Assembly (NCBI GenBank): GCA_963788215.1 | Contig: CAWBFX010000010.1 | Coordinates: 620,001-684,000, forward strand | DNA length: 64,000 bases | From: AC-32 sp963788215 | Lineage (GTDB): Bacteria > Actinomycetota > Thermoleophilia > Gaiellales > Gaiellaceae | Reading direction: 5' to 3' | In this document: piece after piece, positions 1-6,647 of the stretch | How positions within the stretch are numbered: position 1 is the first letter of the stretch | Layout of the letters: each line of letters starts with the position of its first letter | Made by a program: the position numbers and the translations under genes | The notes under the pieces: generated by a model | Databases searched by the model: none | Told to the model about the DNA's origin: nothing | The model's input: only the letters and a program-made list of their open reading frames with translations

Positions 1-290
1 CCGCGGGGGACACAAGCCAGGTCCTCGCCGTCGACCCGGCCCGACGGACGGTCACGCGCGTCGCGAGGCTGCCCGAGCCCCTGGCGCACGTCGCCCTTGC
101 CCGGCTCGGCTCACGCCTGCTGCTCGTCGGCGGCGGCTCGTCCCGGATCCTCGCGATCGACCCGCAGGCTCGCACCGTGAAGAACGCCGGCCGGCTGCCG
201 GCGGCCCTGGCGGATCCGACCGCGGTCGCCCTGAACGGGCACGTGTTCGTCCTCGGCGGCGGCACGAACGCCGTGTACGAGCTCGGTTAG
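1..290 (+). CDS. C-terminal end of a Kelch-like beta-propeller protein (partial)
   Basis: The frame is open from the left edge to TAG at 288-290, giving about 95 visible residues; the start lies outside the window. The segment repeats one unit: a hydrophobic strand ending in Gly-Gly-Gly (LLVGGGSS, then FVLGGGTN) followed by a short turn and another strand (ILAIDP, AVYELG). This is the look of Kelch-type propeller blades. Such proteins are usually binding or scaffold modules outside the membrane, but nothing here fixes a ligand. Its stop overlaps the stop of the minus-strand gene that follows. The family is inferred from repeat shape only. Confidence 0.6.
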   Translation, partial: AGDTSQVLAVDPARRTVTRVARLPEPLAHVALARLGSRLLLVGGGSSRILAIDPQARTVKNAGRLPAALADPTAVALNGHVFVLGGGTNAVYELG

Positions 291-658
291 CCCTCGGCGA
301 AGAGCGGACGCAGCAGCTCGTCGAAGGCGGCCTGGTCGCAGCTCGCGACGACCGCCGGCGTCAGCGCCCGCACCGATGCCGTCCTCGGCACCTTCATCGT
401 CAGCCCGACCTCGCCGAAGTAGTCGCCCGGCTGCAGCACACGCCGCGGCCCGAGGTCCTGCTGGCTGACCGCGAACAGCCCCGAGAGGACGATGTAGAAA
501 CGCTCGGCCGAGTCGCCCTCCGCCACGACCGCGCGGCCGGGCGGGACTTCCTCGCGCTGCATCTGCAGCGCGATCTCCTTCAGCCGCTCGCCCGGAAGCG
601 CCGAGAAGAGCGCGACCCGGGAGAGCTCGGAGACGGTGGCGGGAACGAACCTCGGCAT
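287..658 (-). CDS. Stand-alone cyclic nucleotide-binding (CRP/FNR-like) domain protein
   Basis: This 123-residue protein is almost entirely one cNMP-binding beta-roll. Visible marks are the GDSAERFYIVLSG strand-turn, LQPGDYFGEVGL (the phosphate-binding cassette region, where families carry GEhall) and PRTASVRAL, matching the usual R-(T/S)-A-(S/T) end of the cassette. There is no C-terminal helix-turn-helix, so it is not a complete CRP regulator; it may sense a cyclic nucleotide and act on a partner protein. The start is ATG at 656-658; upstream extension in this frame would only be antisense to the next gene. Its start is 12 nt from the divergent NUDIX gene, so the two share a promoter region. 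Confidence 0.8.
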   Translation of the reverse strand: MPRFVPATVSELSRVALFSALPGERLKEIALQMQREEVPPGRAVVAEGDSAERFYIVLSGLFAVSQQDLGPRRVLQPGDYFGEVGLTMKVPRTASVRALTPAVVASCDQAAFDELLRPLFAEG

Positions 659-670
659 GTTGTCCGTATT

Positions 671-1198
671 GTGGCCGCCGTGGGCGAGCTGACGCAGTGG
701 CAGTGGTGTCCGCGCTGCCGCGAGGCGCTGCAGCGCGGGGACTCGCGCGTCGAATGCCCGGCTTGCGGGTTCGTCGCGTACGCGAGCTCGAAGGCGACTG
801 CAGGCGCGCTCGTCGAGGACGGCGGCCGCGTCCTCCTGGCCCGTCGGGCGTACGAGCCGTTCAAGGGCGCGTGGGACATTCCCGGCGGCTTCCTCGAGGA
901 AGGCGAGCATCCGCTGGACGGCCTTCGCCGCGAGCTCCGCGAGGAGACCGGCCTGGACGTCGAGCCGCTCGACTTCCTCGGGATCTGGATGGACCGCTAC
1001 GGCGGCGACTCGACGGCCGAGGCGACCCTGAACCTCTACTGGACGGCCCGCGCCACCGGCGGCGAAGCCGCGCCCGCCGATGACGTCGACGACCTCCGCT
1101 GGTTCGCGCCCGACGAGCTGCCGCCGAAAGACCAGCTCGCGTTCGAGAACGTCCCGCTAGTCCTCGCCGCCTGGCGCGCGCGGCAGCAGGACGCGTAG
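671..1198 (+). CDS. NUDIX hydrolase with N-terminal zinc ribbon
   Basis: The protein has 175 residues from a GTG start at 671 (another GTG at 680 is possible). Residues 13-33 hold two CxxC pairs (CPRC, CPAC), a small zinc ribbon. The NUDIX box follows around residues 70-95 as GGFLEEGE then RRELREETG, with the REXXEE core intact. NUDIX enzymes hydrolyse nucleoside diphosphates linked to another group; a zinc ribbon in front is typical of NudC-like and ADP-ribose-type members, but the substrate cannot be read from sequence. It is divergent from the cNMP-binding gene, and its 3' end overlaps the opposing lipid kinase gene by 42 bp. Confidence 0.85.
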   Translation: MAAVGELTQWQWCPRCREALQRGDSRVECPACGFVAYASSKATAGALVEDGGRVLLARRAYEPFKGAWDIPGGFLEEGEHPLDGLRRELREETGLDVEPLDFLGIWMDRYGGDSTAEATLNLYWTARATGGEAAPADDVDDLRWFAPDELPPKDQLAFENVPLVLAAWRARQQDA

Positions 1199-1963
1199 CG
1201 CCCGCGGCTCGATCTCGAGCTCGAGCGGCGGCTCCAGCACGGCCGGCTCGCCGTCGATCGCCACCCGCAGCGGCCCGGGCGCGTCGATCCGGAAGCGCTC
1301 GCCGGCTCGCTCGTCCCACTCGCGCGGCAGCCAGCCTCTCGCCGTGTACACGTGGAGCCGGCCCTCGTCGAGCCGCTCGCGCTCGCCGATCGAGAAGAGG
1401 CTCAGCCGGTAGGCGTTGTTCGCGACGAGGACGATCCGGGCGCGGACGGGCTCGCCGTCGAGCTCCGCCCAGACGCCGCGCTGACGCCGCAGCCCCAGCC
1501 ACAGCGCGCGCAGGCCGGCCAGCACCTCGCCGCGCCTGCGGTGGTGCTCGCGCCGGTGCACGAGCGACGCGTAGACCCCGAGCGAGACGTTGTTCAGGAA
1601 GCGGCGGCCCCCGACGCGGCCGACGTCCACGCGCCGTTCCTCCCCGCCGAACGCTCTGAGCGCGCCGAACGGGTCGCCCCGATCGAGCCCGACGTCGCGG
1701 GCGAAGTGATTCCGGGTGCCGAAGGGAACGCAGACGAAGGGCAGATCGCGCTCGACCGCGACCGCGGCGATGCTCGCCACGGAGCCGTCGCCGCCGGCCA
1801 TGCCGAGGACGTCGACCGAGGCGCCGCGCGCGATCTCGCCGGCGTCCTCGTCCTCCCCGACGACGCGCGCCTCGATCCCGAGCCGCTCGGCCTCGCTGCA
1901 GAGCTCCTCCGCAGACGGCCGCGCCCGCCCGGCGCGCGGGTTGATCAGGAGAAGCCCGGCCAC
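1157..1963 (-). CDS. Diacylglycerol/lipid kinase family protein (YegS/DagK catalytic domain)
   Basis: This 268-residue protein starts at GTG (1961-1963) with LLLINPRAG, the family's first strand, followed by MAGGDGSV (nucleotide-binding GGDG motif, about residue 55) and PFGTRNHFARD (about residue 80, the usual PxGTxNxxAR motif). The C-terminal half carries the second domain with the family's AIDGE motif near residue 240. These enzymes phosphorylate diacylglycerol or related lipids with ATP at the inner membrane face. It stands alone on the minus strand, converging on the NUDIX gene with a 42-bp overlap. The exact lipid substrate is unknown. Confidence 0.88.
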   Translation of the reverse strand: MAGLLLINPRAGRARPSAEELCSEAERLGIEARVVGEDEDAGEIARGASVDVLGMAGGDGSVASIAAVAVERDLPFVCVPFGTRNHFARDVGLDRGDPFGALRAFGGEERRVDVGRVGGRRFLNNVSLGVYASLVHRREHHRRRGEVLAGLRALWLGLRRQRGVWAELDGEPVRARIVLVANNAYRLSLFSIGERERLDEGRLHVYTARGWLPREWDERAGERFRIDAPGPLRVAIDGEPAVLEPPLELEIEPRALRVLLPRAPGGED

Positions 1964-2048
1964 GGGCCGCAGGCTATAGGCGCTGTTGACAGGTATTTAG
2001 GCCGTTCGGCCCATTGCGGTGGCGGCCCTTCGTCCCGATTATGGCCAT

Positions 2049-2201
2049 ATGCACACCGAGGGCACACTGCACCGCATAGAAGACGAGCTCGGCGAGGGTT
2101 GGCTCGAGCGCTGGCTCGACTCAGGGCTCGAGAAGATCGAGGCGTACCTGGCCAAGCACGCGGCGTTTTTGGCCTACCTCGAGACCGCCGAGCAGAACTA
2201 A
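2049..2201 (+). CDS. Small conserved-looking protein of unknown function (50 aa)
   Basis: The reading starts at ATG 2049 (an in-frame start at 2019 is also possible) and gives 50 residues. It is amphipathic and rich in Glu, Leu and Trp (EDELGEGWLERWLDSGLEK, then a second helix), so it should form two helices. Upstream, TTGACA at about 1986 and a small GGCCGTTCGGCC palindrome look like a promoter region. I do not recognise the family. Support comes from coding-like composition and lack of any competing gene. Confidence 0.5.
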   Translation: MHTEGTLHRIEDELGEGWLERWLDSGLEKIEAYLAKHAAFLAYLETAEQN

Positions 2202-2240
2202 GACCGTTTCGGCACCGCGTCCCCGGGGAATCCGGCGACG

Positions 2241-2766
2241 GTGAAGCTGAGCTACCTCTGGCGAGGGCTGCCCGGCCATCCCATCCACCCCCCTTTGACC
2301 GACGCCACGATCGGCGCCTACACGGCAGCGACCGTGATGGCCGTCGCGAGCGTCATCGGAGTCGCAGAGGTCAGCGCCGCGCACGGCTGGTGGCTCGCGC
2401 TCGTCGTCGGCCTGATTGCGACCGCGCTGACCGCGCTGACCGGCTTCGCCGACTGGCTCACGATCGAGTGGGGCTCGAATCTCTGGTGGACGGCGACGTG
2501 GCACATGTGCTCGATGCTGGCCGCCACCGTCTTCTTCCTGATCGCGGCGCTCGTCGGCCACTCCGGCTACAAGCACGGCGCGGTCGACAGCGGCCCGTTC
2601 ATCCTGACCCTCGTCGGATTCGCGCTCCTGACGGTAGGGGGCTGGCTCGGCGGCGCGGTCGTCTACGTGCACGGCATGCGCGTGCTCAGCCTCACCGGTG
2701 AGCCGCCGGGACGGGCAGTCGCGCCCGTCCCGCACGCGGAAAAAGAAGAAGCCGAAGGCGGCCTAG
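2241..2766 (+). CDS. DUF2231 membrane protein; 3' end uncertain
   Basis: The protein starts at GTG 2241 with GLPGHPIHPPLTD, the signature opening of DUF2231 (a conserved His-Pro-His-Pro near the first helix). Four membrane helices follow, ending in GGWLGGAVVYVHGMRV, also typical. Function of the family is unknown; members occur near redox and heme-related genes. The end is odd: the natural frame has no stop where expected and stays open through the antisense of thioredoxin into ileS. TAG codons occur at 2764-2766 and 2768-2770 in the other two frames; the first would end the protein with a Lys-rich tail. A one-base error, or a lost stop, is likely. I give 2766 as the probable end. Confidence 0.7.
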
Positions 2767-2770
2767 CTAG

Positions 2771-3095
2771 CTACGCCGCGGCGCCCGCGAGGCCGAGCCG
2801 CTCTTCGAGCATCGACTTCGGCATCGCGCCGACCGCGGCGGCCGACGGCTCGCCGTCCTTGAACAGGATCAAGCGTCGGAATCGACATCACGCCGTAGCG
2901 CTGCGCGATCTCGGGCTCCTCGTCGATGTTGAGCTTCACGACCTTCAGGTCACTGCGCTCCTCGGCGATCTGGTCGAGCACCGGAGCGATCGCGTGGCAC
3001 GGCCCGCACCACTCGGCCCAGAAGTCCACGAGCACCGGCTTGTCGCTCTGCAGGACCTCGCCGTCGAACGTGTCGGTTTTCACTGCGTCTGCCAT
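2771..3095 (-). pseudogene. trxA: Thioredoxin with a single-base frameshift
   Basis: The first 75 or so residues are a normal thioredoxin: LVDFWAEWCGPCHAIAPVL carries the WCGPC redox site and YGVMSIPT has the cis-proline before strand 4. After SIPT the frame breaks. Dropping one base at about 2871-2872 restores a perfect thioredoxin C-terminus (LILFKDGEPS ... LGLAGAAA) ending at TAG 2771-2773, so the full protein would have about 107 residues. As written, the frame runs into an Arg-rich tail ending at 2763. One extra A in AAGCG explains it. This is either a sequence error or a very recent mutation, because everything else is intact. Confidence 0.85.
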
Positions 3096-3164
3096 GTAGT
3101 CCCTTTCTTACCTCGGAGTTCTACGTATTCAAACGCGCCGCTCAGAGCCGTTGTTCCCGCTCGC

Positions 3165-3170
3165 TACGAT
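3165..3170 (+). promoter_or_regulatory. Probable -10 box of ileS (leaderless mRNA)
   Basis: TACGAT lies 6 nt before the GTG start of ileS, so transcription would begin at or within a few bases of the start codon. The same spacing of a TAnnnT box recurs before other genes in this window. There is no clear Shine-Dalgarno sequence. Confidence 0.5.
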
Positions 3171-3176
3171 CGGCTC

Positions 3177-6100
3177 GTGGGCCAGATCTTCGAGCCGCTT
3201 CCCAACGTACCCGACCTTCCGGCCATCGAGCGGGACGTGCTCGAGCGCTGGGAGCGCGAGCGCACGTTCGACCGGCTGCGCGAGCAGAACCGCGGCAATG
3301 ACCGCTGGAGCTTCCTCGACGGCCCGATAACGGCGAACAACCCGATGGGCGTCCACCACGCCTGGGGCCGCGCGCTGAAGGACGTCTTCCAGCGCTACAA
3401 GGCCCTGCGCGGGTTCGACCAGCGCTACCAGAACGGCTTCGACTGCCAGGGGCTCTGGGTCGAGGTCGAGGTCGAGAAGGAGCTCGGCCTCAACTCGAAG
3501 CGCGACATCGAGGAGTACGGGATCGCGAACTTCGCCGAGCGCTGCAAGGAGCGCGTCGCGAGGTTCGTCGGCGTCATGACCGAGCAGTCGAAGCGCCTCG
3601 GGATGTGGATGGACTGGGGCAACGACTACCTCACGTTCTCCGACACGAACATCGAGTACATCTGGCGCTTCCTGGCCGAGACCCATCGCCGCGGGTGGCT
3701 GTACAAGGGGCACCGCTCGACGCAGTGGTGCCCGCGCTGCGGGACCTCGCTCTCGCAGCACGAGCAGGCCGGCGAGGAGAACTACAAGGAGCTCGAGCAC
3801 CCGTCGCTCTACGTCCGCTTTCCGATCAAGGGGCGCGAGGGCGAGTCGCTCGTCGTGTGGACGACCACGCCGTGGACGCTGCCGGCCAACGTCGCGGCGG
3901 CCGTCAAGCCCGATGCCGACTACGCGCTGCGCGACGGCGGCTGGCGGCTCGGCGGGCGAAGAGTGACAGCAGACGGTCAAGGGCTCGAAGACCTCGTCGG
4001 CCTCGAGTACGAGGGGCCGTTCGACGACCTACCCGCGCAGGAGGGCAACGTCCACCGCGTGATCCCGTGGGACGAGGTCGAGCTGGACGAGGGCACGGGG
4101 ATCGTCCACATCGCACCGGGCGCCGGGGCGGAGGACTTCGAGCTCTCGCGCGTGCACGGCCTGCCCGTCCTCGCGCCGATCGACGAGAGCGGCCGCTTCC
4201 TGCCGGGCTACGGCGAGTTCGAGGGCAAGTCGACCGACGAAGTCGCGAAGCCGGTCGTCGAGTCGCTGCGCGAGCGCGGCCTGCTCGTCGAGGCGGGCAC
4301 GATCGTCCATCGCTACCCGATCTGCTGGCGCTGCAAGACGCCGCTCGTCTTCCGCGTCGTGGACGACTGGTTCATCGGCTGCGACGAGCTGCGGCAGCCG
4401 CTGCTCGACGCGAACGACGAGGTCGCCTGGACGCCGCCCCAGTACAAGAAGCGGATGGACGACTGGCTGCGCAACATGGGCGACTGGAACATCTCGCGCA
4501 AGCGCTACTTCGGCCTGCCGCTGCCCTTCTATCCGTGCGGGTGCGGCCACCTGAACGTGATCGGCTCGCTGGCCGAGCTTCGGGAACGCGCGACCGGGGG
4601 CCTCGACCAGCTGCAGGAGCTGCACCGGCCCTGGATCGACGAGGTCACGATCCGCTGCGAGGAGTGCGGCGACGAGGTTCGCCGCATCCCGGAGGTAGGC
4701 GACGCGTGGCTCGACGCCGGCATCGTCCCGCTGTCGACCCTCGGCTGGCAGAACCCCGAGTGGGTCGAGCACGGCTACGGGACGGGTGCCGCTGAGGGCT
4801 TGACCGGGGCCGACCTGCCCGACCACCACTACTGGGAGCTCTGGTTCCCCGCCGACTGGATCTCGGAGATGCGCGAGCAGATCCGGCTCTGGTTCTACTC
4901 GATCTCGTTCATGTCGATGACGCTGGTCGGGCGGCTCCCGTACCGCGCCGTGCTGACCTACGAGAAGGTGAGCGACGAGAACGGGGTCCCGATGCACAAG
5001 TCGGCGGGAAACATGATCGAGGCGCAGGAGGGCCTCGACCGGATGGGCGCGGACGTGATGCGCTGGCTCTTCTGCGCCGCGCCGCCGCAGCAGAACATCA
5101 GCTTCGGCTACGGCCCAGCCGACGAGGTGAAGCGCCGCCTGCTGACGCTGTGGAACTCGGTCGGCTTCCTCGTCACCTACGCGAACATCGCGGGCTGGAG
5201 GCCGGAGTGGGGGGCGAAGCCGTCGTCGCAGCAGCCGCTGGACCGCTGGCTCGTCTCGCGCACCGGGCAGCTCGCGCGCGAGGCCGAGGCCGCCTACGAG
5301 CGCTTCTCGACGCCTGAGTTGACGCGCGTCTGCGAAGCCTTCGTCGACGACCTCTCGAATTGGTACATCCGCCGCTCGCGGCGCCGCTTCTGGAACGGCG
5401 AGGCGGACGCGCTGCAGACGCTCTGGTGGTCGGTCGTGCAAGCGCTACGGGTCGTCTCGCCCGCGATGCCGTTCCTGACGGAGCATCTCTGGCAGACGCT
5501 CGTCCTGGACGGGCCGGACTCGGTCCACCTCTCCGGCTGGCCCGAGACCGGCGAGGCCGACGAGGCGCTGCTCCGGGAGATCGCCGAGGTGCGTCGCGTC
5601 GTCGAGCTCGGCCGCCAGGCGCGCTCGCAGTCCGGGATCAAGCTCCGGCAGCCGCTGCGCCGCCTCGTCGTCCAGGGAGCCGACGGCGTCTCGGGCCACG
5701 TGACCGAGATCGCCGAGGAGCTGAGCGTGAAGGACGTCGAGTTCGGCGAGGTCGACGCGAGCGAGCTGCGCGTCAAGCCGAACCTGCCCGTACTCGGGCC
5801 CAAGCTCGGCAAGGAGCTCGGCGCCGTACGTTCCGCGCTCGAGGCCGGCGAGTACGAAGAGCTCGAAGGCGGCCGCTTCCGCGTGAACGGACACGAGCTC
5901 GCCGAGGACGAAGTTCTTGTCGAGCGCCAAGGCAAGGAAGGCTGGGCGGTCGCGGGCGAGGACGGGCTGACAGTCGCCCTCGACCTCAGCCTGGACGACG
6001 ACCTCGAGCTGGAAGGCCGAGTCCGCGACCTGATCCACGAGGTGAACCGCCTACGCCGTGAACAGGGCCTCGAAGTCACAGACCGAATCGTCCTGACCCT

Positions 6101-6209
6101 CCCGCGCGACCAGGAAGACCTCCTCCGCCACGAAGACTGGATCAAAGAAGAAACCCTGGCAGTGAAGATCGAGCTAGGGAACGAGCTCAAAGTCGAAAGA
6201 GCCACCTAG
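3177..6209 (+). CDS. ileS: Isoleucyl-tRNA synthetase
   Basis: The enzyme (1010 residues from GTG 3177) charges tRNA-Ile with isoleucine and edits misactivated valine. The N-terminal signature is NNPMGVHHAWGR (HIGH-type motif at about residue 50). The second class I motif is PMHKSAGN (KMSKS equivalent; the catalytic lysine is kept, the first lysine is not). CP1 editing-domain threonine-rich WTTTPWTLP is present. Cys pairs such as CPRCG and CEECG suggest zinc sites. The size and the long C-terminal helical part resemble the eukaryote-like type 2 IleRS. The frame upstream is open all the way to the DUF2231 gene; I chose 3177 because the conserved protein begins there and a -10 box precedes it. 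Confidence 0.95.
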   Translation: MGQIFEPLPNVPDLPAIERDVLERWERERTFDRLREQNRGNDRWSFLDGPITANNPMGVHHAWGRALKDVFQRYKALRGFDQRYQNGFDCQGLWVEVEVEKELGLNSKRDIEEYGIANFAERCKERVARFVGVMTEQSKRLGMWMDWGNDYLTFSDTNIEYIWRFLAETHRRGWLYKGHRSTQWCPRCGTSLSQHEQAGEENYKELEHPSLYVRFPIKGREGESLVVWTTTPWTLPANVAAAVKPDADYALRDGGWRLGGRRVTADGQGLEDLVGLEYEGPFDDLPAQEGNVHRVIPWDEVELDEGTGIVHIAPGAGAEDFELSRVHGLPVLAPIDESGRFLPGYGEFEGKSTDEVAKPVVESLRERGLLVEAGTIVHRYPICWRCKTPLVFRVVDDWFIGCDELRQPLLDANDEVAWTPPQYKKRMDDWLRNMGDWNISRKRYFGLPLPFYPCGCGHLNVIGSLAELRERATGGLDQLQELHRPWIDEVTIRCEECGDEVRRIPEVGDAWLDAGIVPLSTLGWQNPEWVEHGYGTGAAEGLTGADLPDHHYWELWFPADWISEMREQIRLWFYSISFMSMTLVGRLPYRAVLTYEKVSDENGVPMHKSAGNMIEAQEGLDRMGADVMRWLFCAAPPQQNISFGYGPADEVKRRLLTLWNSVGFLVTYANIAGWRPEWGAKPSSQQPLDRWLVSRTGQLAREAEAAYERFSTPELTRVCEAFVDDLSNWYIRRSRRRFWNGEADALQTLWWSVVQALRVVSPAMPFLTEHLWQTLVLDGPDSVHLSGWPETGEADEALLREIAEVRRVVELGRQARSQSGIKLRQPLRRLVVQGADGVSGHVTEIAEELSVKDVEFGEVDASELRVKPNLPVLGPKLGKELGAVRSALEAGEYEELEGGRFRVNGHELAEDEVLVERQGKEGWAVAGEDGLTVALDLSLDDDLELEGRVRDLIHEVNRLRREQGLEVTDRIVLTLPRDQEDLLRHEDWIKEETLAVKIELGNELKVERAT

Positions 6210-6220
6210 GGCCACGTAGA

Positions 6221-6370
6221 TCCGCCGCCGGAGCCGGGCTAAGCCCGGCGGGAGGCGCACAGCGCCAGAAAACGTCTGCCGACGCCTACAGCGGCCGGCA
6301 AGTTGAGCGCCAGAGCCCCTGAAGCGTCCCGAAAGGAGGGGGCCCGTGGGGGAACCAGGGGTTCACCCAC
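6221..6370 (-). repeat. Dispersed repeat, copy A (about 150 bp)
   Basis: Read on the minus strand, this segment matches 32316-32461 with long shared blocks (GGCGCTCAACTTGCCGGC, GCCTCCCGCCGGGC, AGCCCGGCTCCGGCGGCG). It begins with a hairpin (6346-6356 pairing with 6360-6370, one mismatch) and ends with a GCCGGGC/GCCCGGC hairpin (6233-6249). Both hairpins exist in the other copy with different bases, so pairing rather than sequence is kept. It starts 12 bp after the ileS stop and could act as its terminator. No protein is encoded. Confidence 0.8.
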
Positions 6371-6647
6371 GAAAGCGAGCGCCAGCGAAGCGGGCGCGAA
6401 GCGGAGGGAGCCCGTTGCTCGGGGGGTGGTGGCAACGGGCTCTCCCCATTGCTCGCCGCGGGCCTCAAGGCCAGGTACAGGGCTCCGCGGCTCGCATCGC
6501 CCAGTGGGGAGACGGTATCCCGCACGGCACGCCTTTCCAATAGGCCGTCCGGCCCATCTTTCCAAGTCGCACGGAGCATGTTTGCCCTTCGGAAAGCGGG
6601 TTTTCCTCGACGCATCCGGTCCGGCTCCGTATCATCCGGAAGGCCCA
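6371..6647 (+). promoter_or_regulatory. Structured non-coding leader upstream of the GAF histidine kinase
   Basis: No coding frame with a plausible protein lies here. There is a perfect 11-bp stem (GAGCCCGTTGC at 6408-6418 with 6432-6442), followed by a second pairing of 6441-6451 with 6502-6512 (10 of 11) that encloses a GCCGCGG/CCGCGGC inner stem. Two stacked hairpins ahead of a long gene suggest a structured 5' leader or a small RNA. GGAAGG at about 6638 is the ribosome binding site that decides the GTG start at 6648. Confidence 0.45.

Noticed and set aside
6303..6647. A 115-residue extension at the start of the histidine kinase
   Set aside because: It would run through the repeat and hairpins; GTG 6648 has a good ribosome binding site and begins right before the first membrane helix.
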